Assembly: GCF_042920265.1 (NCBI RefSeq)
Contig: NZ_JBDQZI010000010.1
Span: 1 to 64,000, forward strand
DNA length: 64,000 nucleotides
Direction of reading: 5' to 3'
Origin: Lysinibacillus_B sp042920265
Lineage (GTDB): Bacteria > Bacillota > Bacilli > Bacillales_A > Planococcaceae
Shown: positions 8,985 to 17,540 of the stretch, one piece after another
Layout: each line of letters starts with the position of its first letter
How positions within the stretch are numbered: the first letter of the stretch is position 1
Notes under the pieces: generated by a model
What the model was told of the DNA's origin: nothing
Seen by the model: only the letters and a program-made list of their open reading frames with translations
The model's database searches: none
Translations under genes and position numbers: made by a program

Positions 8985-10310
8985 TTGTCATCTAGAGATC
9001 AATTCGCCTCTAAGATTGGATTTATATTAGCAGCTGCTGGTAGTGCAATCGGTCTCGGAGCGATTTGGAAATTCCCGTATATGGCTGGTACAAATGGGGG
9101 AAGTGTTTTTATCTTTCTTTTCATTTTATGTACTGTATTTATTGGTCTTCCCATTTTAATTGCAGAGTTCATGATTGGTCGACGCGGTCAACTCGATCCG
9201 ATTAATTCATTTAAAGCGCAAGCACCAAGTAAACCTTGGTATATGATTGGTTGGTTAGGTCTAGTAGCGTGTGGTTTAATTTTATCGTTCTACAGTGTTG
9301 TAGGTGGCTGGATTTTAAGTTATTTATTCCGTGCGATTTCGATGAGTTTAACAGGGCAAGGTTTAGATTTCGCTGCCTTATTTGGTGAAATTATTTCAAA
9401 CCCAGTAGAAGTATTAATGGCACAAGGCGCGTTTATGTTGTTGACACTATTAATTGTACAAGCTGGTATTAAAGGTGGTATTGAAGTAGCAAGTAAATGG
9501 ATGATGCCTTTACTGTTTATCTTCTTTATTCTATTGTTCATTCGCTCGATTACATTAGATGGTGCAATGGAAGGTATTAAATTTATGTTTGTACCCGATT
9601 GGTCATACTTAAATGCGAAAACATTGTTACTTGCACTTGGCCAAGCATTTTTCTCTTTAAGTGTCGGTGTATCGGCCATGATTACGTATTCTTCCTATTT
9701 ACCACGTACAGAAAATATTGTGAGCTCTGCACGTAATGTAGCGATTATGAATATTGCGATTTCGATTTTAGCTGGACTTGTTATTTTCCCAGCGGTTTTC
9801 GCACTTGGTTATTCGCCTGAGCAAGGACCTGGACTTGTATTTATTATGATTCCTGCTGTATTTGAACAATTGCCGATGGGCGGTTTATTTTTAATCATCT
9901 TCTTCATTTTACTGTTATTTGCAACAATTACTTCATCTATTGCATTATTAGAGGTTGTTGTATCAATTGGTGTGGGTAAGAAAACACAGGCGCGCAAACG
10001 TGCTTCATGGCTTTTCGCCACAATTATTTTTATTGTCGGAATTCCAAGTGCCTTATCATATGGTATTATGAGTGACTTTACCATTATGGGTAAAAACTTC
10101 TTTGACTTTGCTGATTATTTAACAAATAGTATTATGATGCCGATTGGTGCATTACTTATTTCACTATTTGCTGGCTTCCATTACTCAAAGAAAATCTCAC
10201 AGGAAGAATTCCAATCTTCCCCATTCCTTTTTAAAACGTGGCTACTAATCGTTCGTTATATTGCACCAATTGCAATCATCGTTATATTGGTTCGCCAGGC
10301 ATTCGCATAA
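8985..10310 (+). CDS. sodium-dependent transporter, neurotransmitter:sodium symporter (SNF) family
   Basis: A 441-residue NSS-family symporter with 11 or 12 membrane helices. Helix 1 has the diagnostic stretch with AAAGSAIGLGAIWKFPYMAG and TNGG just after it (about residues 12-35), which forms the Na+ and substrate sites in LeuT. Bacterial members import amino acids such as tryptophan, tyrosine or leucine; the substrate here is unknown (B. subtilis YhdH and YocR are similar orphans). The start is a TTG at 8985, chosen because AAGGAGG lies 8 nt upstream; an earlier TTG at 8961 would put that site inside the gene. A 28-bp palindrome lies before the promoter, and a perfect terminator follows. 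Confidence 0.88.
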   Translation: MSSRDQFASKIGFILAAAGSAIGLGAIWKFPYMAGTNGGSVFIFLFILCTVFIGLPILIAEFMIGRRGQLDPINSFKAQAPSKPWYMIGWLGLVACGLILSFYSVVGGWILSYLFRAISMSLTGQGLDFAALFGEIISNPVEVLMAQGAFMLLTLLIVQAGIKGGIEVASKWMMPLLFIFFILLFIRSITLDGAMEGIKFMFVPDWSYLNAKTLLLALGQAFFSLSVGVSAMITYSSYLPRTENIVSSARNVAIMNIAISILAGLVIFPAVFALGYSPEQGPGLVFIMIPAVFEQLPMGGLFLIIFFILLLFATITSSIALLEVVVSIGVGKKTQARKRASWLFATIIFIVGIPSALSYGIMSDFTIMGKNFFDFADYLTNSIMMPIGALLISLFAGFHYSKKISQEEFQSSPFLFKTWLLIVRYIAPIAIIVILVRQAFA

Positions 10311-10313
10311 GTT

Positions 10314-10351
10314 AAAAGTCGTCTTCATATCGTTTTATGAAGACGACTTTT
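10314..10351 (+). terminator. terminator of the sodium symporter
   Basis: AAAAGTCGTCTTCAT (10314-10328) pairs perfectly with ATGAAGACGACTTTT (10337-10351), an 8-nt loop apart and starting just after the stop codon. Confidence 0.9.
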
Positions 10352-10448
10352 AATTTTCAATTTTTAGACAAAATGTGAAAGCTATTTATAAATCAGCTCG
10401 TATTATAATAACTATAACAAACTGAAATCGAAAGGATGTGCTCGCTTT

Positions 10449-10652
10449 ATGACGATGAAATTACATGATTTATTAAAACAGCTACGCGAAGAACGCAATT
10501 GGTCGTTAGAAGATTTATCTAAAAAAACGCAAGTTGGGGTTGAAAAATTAGCCATGTATGAGAACGGTGAGTTAACGCCTTCGGTACAAACAATTTTAAA
10601 ATTATCAAATGTCTTAGAAGTACCTGCTTCTAACTTAATGGACGGCTTATAA
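10449..10652 (+). CDS. small XRE-family helix-turn-helix protein
   Basis: A 67-residue protein that is almost only a lambda-Cro-type HTH domain: LLKQLREERNWSLEDLSKKTQVGV, then EKLAMYENGELTPSV and ILKLSNVLEVPASNL, the classic XRE pattern ending in a short MDGL tail. AAAGGATG precedes the ATG. It has no toxin, phage or conjugation gene beside it and no partner domain, so it is probably a chromosomal regulator. Its target is unknown; the nearby genes (the symporter upstream, yugE downstream on the other strand) offer no clear link. Confidence 0.85.
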   Translation: MTMKLHDLLKQLREERNWSLEDLSKKTQVGVEKLAMYENGELTPSVQTILKLSNVLEVPASNLMDGL

Positions 10653-10703
10653 CGAAGACACCGAAGGAACAATGTTTTTAGTAGATATTTATTCAGAAGT
10701 GAA

Positions 10704-10740
10704 GGGGATGTCCCGAAAGTAAAAACTTTCGAGACACCCC
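10704..10740. terminator. hairpin between the XRE gene and yugE (terminator-like)
   Basis: GGGGATGTCCCGAAAGT (10704-10720) and ACTTTCGAGACACCCC (10725-10740) form a long stem with one bulge and one mismatch. It lacks a good T run on either strand, so terminator function is uncertain; it shares the GGTGTCTC/GAGACACC core with other hairpins in this window. Confidence 0.55.
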
Positions 10741-10821
10741 CTAAATCACCGAGTATCTGTTCATATGAATCGCATCAAAAATACGCCCTTATCTCAACTA
10801 CCTTATTCAAATCGTATCTTT

Positions 10822-11127
10822 CTAAATGATACATTTGGCTTCAAATTTTACCGCAATTAGTTTACGAGCCATTTCGACACATTCTTCAAACGGAATCCAC
10901 TGTTCAAATGAATGTTCGTAAACATTTTGAATCACCTTCGCTAAATCGCTCGGATTATCTATTCCCTGTAATGCTGCTACTACATCCGCTGTCTCTGTAT
11001 CATAACCATCTTTACCTATTTTAAAAGGGTCCCAATGCAGAAGCATCCAAACTGCCTTTTTATTCATTTCAATATTTTCCACAATAACTCCCCTGACTAC
11101 TCTTTCTACTATTTCGTATGATAACAT
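10822..11127 (-). CDS. yugE: DUF1871 family protein YugE
   Basis: A 101-residue soluble, mostly helical, acidic protein. It carries the DUF1871 hallmark LHWDPFKIGKDGYDTETADVVAAL at about residues 30-53 (the 'WDP...G..YD.E' pattern) and a helical remainder ending in KLIAVKFEAKCII. Function is unknown; the family is restricted to Bacillales-type bacteria. In B. subtilis yugE lies beside patB, and here it is divergent from the patB homologue with about 35 nt between start codons, so the two may share a regulatory region. Symbol by homology and synteny. Confidence 0.8.
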   Translation of the reverse strand: MLSYEIVERVVRGVIVENIEMNKKAVWMLLHWDPFKIGKDGYDTETADVVAALQGIDNPSDLAKVIQNVYEHSFEQWIPFEECVEMARKLIAVKFEAKCII

Positions 11128-11162
11128 ATATGTAAGACTAACAAAAAGAAAAGAGTGATAGT

Positions 11163-12332
11163 ATGTCAGTTTTTAATCAAATTTATCCACGTAGAAATAC
11201 ACGTTCGCTAAAGTGGGATAAAATGGAGAAGGTTTACAATATGGACGATACTTCCGAACTATTAGCGATGTGGGTAGCTGATATGGATTTTGCTCCCCCT
11301 CAAGCTGTAATAGACGCTTTACATAAAAGACTAGAACATCCTATTTTCGGTTATTCACTTGTCGATGATCATTGTAAAAATGCCATTGTCTCTTGGTTTG
11401 AGCGTCGTCATAATTGGACAGTTGATCCAAATTTAATGCTTTTCCATAGCGGTGTCGTACCAGCAATTGCTAATATCGTCAGTGCCTTTACAGAGCCGAA
11501 TGATAAAATTGTTGTCTCCACACCGATTTACCCACCATTCTTTAACGTACCGAAAAACCAAAAACGCGATTTAATCATGTGTGATTTACATGAAGAAAAC
11601 GGCACATATCGCTTTAATTTTGAGACGTTAGAAGCGGCCTTTAAAGAAGCAAAAATGTATATTTTATGTAACCCACATAATCCTGGCGGTATGACATGGT
11701 CACAGCAAGACCTTGAAAAAATTGTAGAGCTTGCGATTCAACATGATGTGTTCATTTTATCTGATGAAATTCATGCGGATTTGCTCATTGATGACAACAA
11801 GCATATTCCATTACTCACGGTCGCACGAGCAAATGAAGCGAACATTATTACATGTATTGCCCCTACGAAAACATTTAATATCGCAGGGATTCAAGCAGCG
11901 ATGACGGTTTCATCTAATATGCAATTAAAACACACATTGGAGCAGTACGGTGTCGCACATGGTCTTTTCGAATTAAATGCGTTCGTTTCAACAGCAATAG
12001 AAGCAGCCTATACAGAAGGTGATGCTTGGCTAGATGAATTACGCACTTATTTATCAAAAAATATGGATTATGTTATAGAAGAGCTCACAAAAATTCCAGG
12101 CATTCACATTCAGAAACCACAAGCAACCTATCTCATTTGGATTGATTACCGAGAGACAGGTATCGAAGAAAAAGATATGATGCATCGACTGCTAACAATT
12201 GGGAAACTGGCGCTAGATCCAGGGACAAAATATAGTGAGGCAGGTCGCGGTTTCTTACGTATGAATGTCGCTGCTCCGTTTGAAACAATCCAAGACGGTG
12301 TAGAACGATTTAAAAAGGCACTTCAAAATTAA
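11163..12332 (+). CDS. patB: PLP-dependent C-S lyase (MalY/PatB family)
   Basis: A 389-residue fold-type I PLP enzyme of the MalY/PatB family, which cleaves cystathionine and related thioethers (C-S beta-lyase). The N terminus LKWDKMEKVYNMDDTSELLAMWVADMDF is the family hallmark. CNPHNPGG (about 169-176), SDEIHADL (aspartate for the pyridine nitrogen, about 200) and the Schiff-base lysine in APTKTFNIAGIQ (about 238) are all present. GAGTGAT serves as a modest ribosome site. In this branch it may have a role in sulfur amino acid metabolism or gene regulation. It sits next to yugE as in B. subtilis. Confidence 0.9.
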   Translation: MSVFNQIYPRRNTRSLKWDKMEKVYNMDDTSELLAMWVADMDFAPPQAVIDALHKRLEHPIFGYSLVDDHCKNAIVSWFERRHNWTVDPNLMLFHSGVVPAIANIVSAFTEPNDKIVVSTPIYPPFFNVPKNQKRDLIMCDLHEENGTYRFNFETLEAAFKEAKMYILCNPHNPGGMTWSQQDLEKIVELAIQHDVFILSDEIHADLLIDDNKHIPLLTVARANEANIITCIAPTKTFNIAGIQAAMTVSSNMQLKHTLEQYGVAHGLFELNAFVSTAIEAAYTEGDAWLDELRTYLSKNMDYVIEELTKIPGIHIQKPQATYLIWIDYRETGIEEKDMMHRLLTIGKLALDPGTKYSEAGRGFLRMNVAAPFETIQDGVERFKKALQN

Positions 12333-12343
12333 GGCTCTCAAAT

Positions 12344-12384
12344 AAAAAAGCTTCCAAAGCAGCATAAGCTTCGGAAGCTTTTTT
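12344..12384. terminator. bidirectional terminator
   Basis: AAAAAAGCTTCC (12344-12355) pairs with GGAAGCTTTTTT (12373-12384), serving patB and the convergent small membrane protein gene. Confidence 0.9.
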
Positions 12385-12618
12385 CTAGGCATTTTCTTTT
12401 TCTTTTTCCTTTTCCATACGCTTATCACGCTCTTCTAATGCACGTTCTTCAAGCTTTTTTGCTTCTGCCGCTTGTTTTGCTGAATTTTTACGTAGCCATT
12501 TAAATATTAAAAACACGACTACAAATAGCAACATCATTTCAATGGCAGCTGGAAGATAAGTGGACTTATCTTCTGGGAAATATAGGAAACCCCAATTGAG
12601 GATGAATTGATCCATCAT
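12385..12618 (-). CDS. small membrane protein with charged coiled-coil tail
   Basis: I do not recognise this 77-residue protein. It has one membrane helix (about residues 23-42, IEMMLLFVVVFLIFKWL). The tail of about 30 residues is almost only Lys, Glu, Arg and Ala (KQAAEAKKLEERALEERDKR and on), which should form a long helix or coiled coil in the cytoplasm. The N terminus MMDQFILNWGFLYFPEDKSTYLP may lie outside. AAAGAAGTGTGAG precedes the ATG. It is 18 nt downstream of the cyclophilin gene and so probably cotranscribed with it. The design resembles small membrane scaffold proteins, but no function can be assigned. Confidence 0.7.
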   Translation of the reverse strand: MMDQFILNWGFLYFPEDKSTYLPAAIEMMLLFVVVFLIFKWLRKNSAKQAAEAKKLEERALEERDKRMEKEKEKENA

Positions 12619-12636
12619 CTCACACTTCTTTCGTTA

Positions 12637-13224
12637 TTATTCAAAAACAGTGATCGATTCAATTTTAACATCTTCTTTTGGTTTATCGTGCATATCACGG
12701 TCAACGTTCGTAATATTGTCAACAACGTCCATACCTTCGATTACTTGACCAAATACTGTATGTTTGCCATCTAACCAAGGTGTACCACCGTTTTTCTTGT
12801 AGACATCTACCTCTTCTTTAGACCAGCCACGTACTTCCATTTGCTTTAACATTGACACTTCTACTTGAGGCGCTTGTACGATAAAGAATTGAGAACCATT
12901 TGTGCCAGGACCCGCGTTTGCCATTGATAAGGCACCGCGAATATTTAATAACTCGGGTACACATTCATCTTCAAATGTACCACCCCAGATAGATTCACCG
13001 CCCATACCTGTACCAGTTGGGTCGCCGCCTTGAATCATGAATTTTGGAATGACACGGTGGAAGATAATACCGTTATAGTAACCTGATTTAGCATGACCTA
13101 AAAAGTTGTCAACCGTTTTAGGTGCATGTTGTGGGAATAATTTAATTTTAATATCACCCATTGTTGTTTTCATTTCTACTAGTACTTCGCCAGCATTTAA
13201 TTCTTTTGATAATTGTGGAAACAT
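12637..13224 (-). CDS. ppiB: peptidyl-prolyl cis-trans isomerase, cyclophilin type
   Basis: A 195-residue cytoplasmic cyclophilin that isomerises X-Pro bonds. The core is typical: TTMGDIKIKLFPQHAPKTV, the catalytic FHRVIPKFMIQGGDPTGTG, then SMANAGPGTNGSQFFI and KHTVFGQVIEGMDVVD. It is longer than the usual 145-residue B. subtilis PpiB because of an N-terminal 20-residue lead and an insert (about 120-145, EVSMLKQMEVRGWSKEEVDV) seen in Planococcaceae-type homologues. The start is the inner ATG at 13224, which has AAAGGAGAGACAAGC; the upstream ATG at 13260 does not. Confidence 0.92.
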   Translation of the reverse strand: MFPQLSKELNAGEVLVEMKTTMGDIKIKLFPQHAPKTVDNFLGHAKSGYYNGIIFHRVIPKFMIQGGDPTGTGMGGESIWGGTFEDECVPELLNIRGALSMANAGPGTNGSQFFIVQAPQVEVSMLKQMEVRGWSKEEVDVYKKNGGTPWLDGKHTVFGQVIEGMDVVDNITNVDRDMHDKPKEDVKIESITVFE

Positions 13225-13379
13225 GCTTGTCTCTCCTTTAAATAAATATAGGTGTTGCATACCTCGATTAAGTTTACCATACCTTCACAATTTTTCCGAT
13301 TAAAAAACTACTTCATTCGCCTCACGAAATAACTTATACTAAATAGAACGTTCAAAATAGATAGGAAGTATCAAAATCG

Positions 13380-14597
13380 ATGCAAAATAGAAAACACAAT
13401 TTTACGATTATTTTCATTGCCAATTTTATAGTAGCTGCCTCTGCCACGATGATTATGCCGTTCTTATCACTTTATATAAATACACTCGGTCATTTCACAG
13501 AAAGCTATGTACAAAAATGGGCGGGGCTTATTTTCGCTGCAACATTTATGACGGCTTTTTTAATGTCACCTATTTGGGGAAGAATTGCAGACAAATATGG
13601 CTATAAACCTATTATGATTATAAACTGCTTCGGGGTTGCAATTAGTATTTTTTTAATGGGTTACGTGCAAAATGTCGAGCAGTTTTTCTTATTGCGTTTA
13701 TTGATGGGGATTGTAACAGGATTCATTCCTACATCGATGGCGTTTATTAGCAAACATACATCAAAAGAAATTGCAGGAAAAACGCTCGGTACATTGCAAA
13801 TGGGCAGTGTTGGAGGTACCCTTTTTGGTCCAGTAATTGGTGGTGCGGTAGCAGATGCAGTTGGCTTTAGCTATACCTTTATTTTTACGGCGATTGCCAT
13901 TGCTATTGCTGCTATGATCATTATGATTGGTGTGCATGAACCAAAAGTAGAACAAAAGAAAAAATCGGCCATTTACTCACGAAAAAATGTCATCTGGGCC
14001 ATTTTTCATCATCGTTTACTTTTAAATGTCATGCTCATTACGACGCTTATTCAAATTGGAAACTTTAGCATTCAACCACTGCTTTCCCTTTATGTATCAC
14101 ATTTAACAGCAACAGAAGAAGTAGCATTACTTGCGGGGATCACATTCAGTGCAACTGGACTTGGAAATATTTTATTTGCAAGATTTTGGGGGAAATTAAG
14201 TGATCGGATCGGATATGAAAAAGTATTAACGTATTTACTGATTGCTTGTGTAGTGTTTATTGTGCCGCAAGCAATCGTGACAGCACTTTGGCAACTGATG
14301 ACACTTCGTCTACTGTTCGGTATTGTTGCAGGTGGTTTAATTCCTGTCACATCCGCGCTTATTCGCCGTGAAGCACCCATCGAAGTACAAGGTGAAATAA
14401 TGGGCTATAACCAAAGCTTTCGTTTCCTAGGAAATATTTTAGGTCCTATTCTTGGTGGTGTAATTAGTGGCATCTGGAGTATCCCTACTGTCTTTTATTC
14501 AACCGGTCTACTTTTTTTCAGTGCCTTTCTTATTGTGTACTTCATCCAAAAAATGCCGAAGCAATATGTAGAGGACTTACTCAAAAATCACGTATAA
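13380..14597 (+). CDS. MFS transporter (MdtG-like drug/H+ antiporter)
   Basis: A 405-residue major facilitator with 12 predicted helices in two halves. The loop between helices 2 and 3 holds the signature GRIADKYGYKP (about 67-77), repeated as GKLSDRIGYEKV in the second half (about 268-279). The motif C-like GGTLFGPVIGG in helix 5 (about 145) is typical of 12-TM drug/H+ antiporters such as MdtG. Likely an efflux pump for small molecules; substrate unknown. GGAAGT 12 nt before the ATG is a weak ribosome site. It is followed 55 nt later by pbpD on the same strand. Confidence 0.85.
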   Translation: MQNRKHNFTIIFIANFIVAASATMIMPFLSLYINTLGHFTESYVQKWAGLIFAATFMTAFLMSPIWGRIADKYGYKPIMIINCFGVAISIFLMGYVQNVEQFFLLRLLMGIVTGFIPTSMAFISKHTSKEIAGKTLGTLQMGSVGGTLFGPVIGGAVADAVGFSYTFIFTAIAIAIAAMIIMIGVHEPKVEQKKKSAIYSRKNVIWAIFHHRLLLNVMLITTLIQIGNFSIQPLLSLYVSHLTATEEVALLAGITFSATGLGNILFARFWGKLSDRIGYEKVLTYLLIACVVFIVPQAIVTALWQLMTLRLLFGIVAGGLIPVTSALIRREAPIEVQGEIMGYNQSFRFLGNILGPILGGVISGIWSIPTVFYSTGLLFFSAFLIVYFIQKMPKQYVEDLLKNHV

Positions 14598-14652
14598 CGA
14601 ATAGTAAATATATGTTATATTTGCATGGAAGCGAACTGTTGGAGGAAGGAAT

Positions 14653-16503
14653 ATGAAACAAATTTTTGGTTATTTCCTTATACTTTGTTCCATTCCACTA
14701 CTATTACTCTTCGGAAGTGAAGTATGGAAGGAAATCGTGATTGCTAAAACACATGAGGAGAAAATGGAGGCATCCATTCACTTGCCACAAGTACAGGCAC
14801 AACTGCCCGTTACATTATTAGATCGCAATGACCACATTTTTAACGAGGAATACGTAGAGTGGCGTGAACCACTTCCGTTTGAAGAATTTCCGCAAATTGT
14901 AAAAGATATTTTCGTTTATAGTGAGGATACGGAGTTCTTTAATCATATTGGCTTTGATGTAACGGCGATTGCCCGTGCTGTTATGGCGAATTCAGCGGAA
15001 CAATCGATTCAACAAGGGGCCAGTACCATTACGCAGCAGCTCGTCCGTATGCGCTATTTATCGGAAGAAAAAACATATGAACGTAAGCTAATGGAATTGT
15101 TTTATGCTTACGAGCTAGAACAGATGTACAGTAAAGATGAAATTTTAGAAATGTATTTAAATGAAATGTATTTCGGTAATCAAGTTTACGGAATGGCAAG
15201 TGCAGCCACTTATTATTTTGGGCGCCCACTAGCTAAACTAACAATAGCGGAAATTTCCTTTATCGCAGCCATTCCAAATAACCCGAGCCTGTATGATCCA
15301 CTAAAGAATTTTGATAAGACGAAAGAACGACAAGAACGCTTACTTGATACATTAGCGAAACATGCGATTCTCTCGACTAGTGAAGCCGAAAACTTCAAAG
15401 CGCAGCCGATCGAATTACAAGTAAAACAGAAAATTCAACAGTACCCCGCCTATAGCACATACGTATTACAAGAATTACGCTGGCTCGTCGCACATCACGA
15501 AGGATTGGAAGAACAACTGACGAAGGCAAAAACAGCAGAAGATCGTCAGCTCATTTCATCACAACTTGATACTATCATTGATGACATGTTTGTAAACGGC
15601 ATTATCATTCATACAGCATTACAGCCAGAAAAACAGGCAGCCGATGAACAAGCAATGAATCACATTTTATCCCCATATGATATGGAAGCAAGTGCCACCG
15701 TGATTGACAATGAAACGCGAGAGATTATTAGCATTTTCGCTGGACGCAATTATGAAAAGCATAATTTACATCGTGCCTACCAAACACCGCGTCAACCAGG
15801 ATCTGCCTTTAAACCATTAATCGATTATGCACCTGCGATTGAACTATTGAGCTACACACCATCTTCTACCATTAGCGGAGGGCATTACTGTGTAGGCAAC
15901 TTTTGTCCAGAAAACTATGGTGGTAGCGTTTATGGTCATGTATCCCTTTCGACCGCATTTAGTTGGAGTTACAACACAAGCGCACTTCGGTTATTAAAGC
16001 AAGTTGGTCTTGAGCCAGCATTTAGCTATATTGACCGCTTTCATTTCCGTTCCATTGTCGATGAAGACCGTAACTATGCTGCCGCTCTAGGTGGTTTAAC
16101 TTACGGGGTGACCTCTCTTGAAATGGCTGATGCTTATACGAGTTTTATAGATGGAAGCTATAGTGAAGCACATGCTATTCGGAAAGTTACAGATTTAGAC
16201 GGAAATATGTTATATGAATGGCCGAAAGAACGCGATACTATTTGGTCTGCTAAAACCGTACGCCATATGCGTAGCCTATTAACAGATGTTGTCTATAAAG
16301 GAACTGGTAAAGGACTATATACTAATACTTCGTATATAGGCGCCAAAACAGGTACAACAAATGATTTCAAAGACTTTTGGTTAGCTGGACTGACGGAAAA
16401 TTATACAACCGCCATTTGGATCGGCTACGATGAACCACGTAATATGCAGTCGCTTGAAAATGATAAAATTCACTTTAAACTGTTCAATGCTATTATGGAT
16501 TAA
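14653..16503 (+). CDS. pbpD: bifunctional class A penicillin-binding protein (PBP4/PbpD type)
   Basis: A 616-residue cell-wall synthase anchored by an N-terminal helix (5-20). The glycosyltransferase (GT51) domain has the catalytic EDTEFF (E91) and QGASTITQQL (121-130). The transpeptidase domain has S384-A-F-K387, SYN (439-441) and KTGT (565-568), all intact. Length and sequence match B. subtilis PBP4 (PbpD, about 624 residues), including the short Cys-containing insert HYCVGNFCPENY (411-422), which could form a disulfide outside the cell. GGAGGAAGGAAT precedes the ATG. In B. subtilis pbpD also lies between patB and mrp, as here. Confidence 0.92.
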   Translation: MKQIFGYFLILCSIPLLLLFGSEVWKEIVIAKTHEEKMEASIHLPQVQAQLPVTLLDRNDHIFNEEYVEWREPLPFEEFPQIVKDIFVYSEDTEFFNHIGFDVTAIARAVMANSAEQSIQQGASTITQQLVRMRYLSEEKTYERKLMELFYAYELEQMYSKDEILEMYLNEMYFGNQVYGMASAATYYFGRPLAKLTIAEISFIAAIPNNPSLYDPLKNFDKTKERQERLLDTLAKHAILSTSEAENFKAQPIELQVKQKIQQYPAYSTYVLQELRWLVAHHEGLEEQLTKAKTAEDRQLISSQLDTIIDDMFVNGIIIHTALQPEKQAADEQAMNHILSPYDMEASATVIDNETREIISIFAGRNYEKHNLHRAYQTPRQPGSAFKPLIDYAPAIELLSYTPSSTISGGHYCVGNFCPENYGGSVYGHVSLSTAFSWSYNTSALRLLKQVGLEPAFSYIDRFHFRSIVDEDRNYAAALGGLTYGVTSLEMADAYTSFIDGSYSEAHAIRKVTDLDGNMLYEWPKERDTIWSAKTVRHMRSLLTDVVYKGTGKGLYTNTSYIGAKTGTTNDFKDFWLAGLTENYTTAIWIGYDEPRNMQSLENDKIHFKLFNAIMD

Positions 16504-16700
16504 GAAAAGCGCAAGCGCCCGCTTACGATTTCGTCGCAAAATAAATTTTGGCGCGAATGCCTAGACACCCTTTTAATGAGACCATCCTTACGCATAAGAG
16601 TGGTTTTTGTGTGTTAGGGGGTTTTTACGCGACTCTGCTATTTTATTTTATATTCTCCCTCTTTTCAAAACGTCACGAGGGGCTAGACGCTAGACCTAAA
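16502..16700. repeat. dispersed repeat, type A (first copy, apparently composite)
   Basis: The gene-free interval after pbpD starts with AAGAAAAGCGCAAGCGCC (16502-16519), overlapping the pbpD stop codon by two bases. It later has GTCACGAGGGGCT (16672-16684) followed by AGACGCTAGAC. Both blocks recur in the interval 32204-32322 with near-identical sequence (the 13-mer GTCACGAGGGGCT is exact). The 150 bp in between match the other copy poorly, suggesting one full short element plus a fragment of a second. This kind of repeat is familiar from Bacillus and Lysinibacillus intergenic regions. Confidence 0.6.
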
Positions 16701-16743
16701 CACGCTTTCAATTTGAAAATGTTTATATTAATCTTTAAAAAAA

Positions 16744-16773
16744 GTGGGGAAAAACATTATCGTTTTTCTCCAC
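16744..16773 (-). terminator. terminator of the TRAP operon
   Basis: GTGGGGAAAAAC (16744-16755) pairs with GTTTTTCTCCAC (16762-16773) with one mismatch; on the minus strand a T run follows, just after the FadR-type gene. Confidence 0.85.
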
Positions 16774-16780
16774 CCTTTCT

Positions 16781-17515
16781 TTACTCTTGTTGTTGATGAT
16801 AATTTTCTAAAGCAACTTCTGACATTTCTTGACGAATTTTTGTTATGTGTTGAATCATTAATTGTTTAGCACCATGAGCATCCCTACGACTAATCGCTAA
16901 AAACAAATCTCTATGCTCATTAAATGTTTCTTCGTATAGCCCATCACGTGCAAAACGGTGATTGCGCGTTGCTTGAATGGTCTTTTTCATATGTCCCCCA
17001 AGTGTTTGAACTAACCCTAACAAAACGGAATTATGCGCTGCTTCTGCAATACTATAATGAAATTGTAAATCCGCTAGTACACCGCGTTCTGTATCTTTAT
17101 CTGCCACACGCATCTCTTCAATACATCGTCCAATTTTTTCAATATCTCGACTCGTCGCTCGTAACGCAGCAAAATAAGCACACTCCGACTCCAATACAAG
17201 TCTTGTTTCTAACATTTCATAAATCAGCGTATCTTCTGTATTCATAATGACATCTGATAAACTTTCCACGACCGCATTGACATTGGATGCTTTTATAAAC
17301 GTGCCGTCCCCATGCCTAATCTCCACAACACCACTCATCTCTAACACCCGTAATGCCTCTCGAATCGATGTGCGGCTCACATTATACCGATTTGCTAGCT
17401 CTCGCTCAGATGGTAACTTTTCACCAGGTAAAAGCTCCCCTTGCATAATGGAATCCTTTATTTTATTGAAAATCACTTGATAAACTTTTTGATTTGGCTT
17501 CATTTCTAGAACCAA
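16781..17515 (-). CDS. FadR/LldR-subfamily GntR transcription regulator
   Basis: A 244-residue repressor or activator. The winged-helix DNA-binding domain is at residues 8-75 (LPSERELANRYNVSRTSIRE, then ALRVLEMSGVVEIRHGDGTF). An all-helical FCD ligand domain follows at about 95-230, with the metal-binding pattern (E in LETRLVLES, H in LQFHYSIAEAAH, H in FNEHRDLF, H in MIQHI). It is the last gene of the 2-hydroxy-acid TRAP operon, 25 nt after dctM, so it probably controls that operon in response to the substrate. The start is TTG at 17515 with AAGGGTGTGAC in front; ATG at 17503 is an alternative. Candidate operators lie upstream of the first gene (21812-21822, 21897-21907). Confidence 0.88.
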   Translation of the reverse strand: MVLEMKPNQKVYQVIFNKIKDSIMQGELLPGEKLPSERELANRYNVSRTSIREALRVLEMSGVVEIRHGDGTFIKASNVNAVVESLSDVIMNTEDTLIYEMLETRLVLESECAYFAALRATSRDIEKIGRCIEEMRVADKDTERGVLADLQFHYSIAEAAHNSVLLGLVQTLGGHMKKTIQATRNHRFARDGLYEETFNEHRDLFLAISRRDAHGAKQLMIQHITKIRQEMSEVALENYHQQQE

Positions 17516-17540
17516 CTTGTCACACCCTTACAAAATAATA

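Noticed and set aside
10449..10652. Phage or plasmid remnant suggested by the small XRE protein
   Set aside because: No integrase, recombinase or phage gene within reach, and the base composition is like the flanks.
16548..16796. 82-codon frame after pbpD
   Set aside because: Runs through the type A repeat and into the TRAP operon terminator and fadR end; low-quality composition and no ribosome site.
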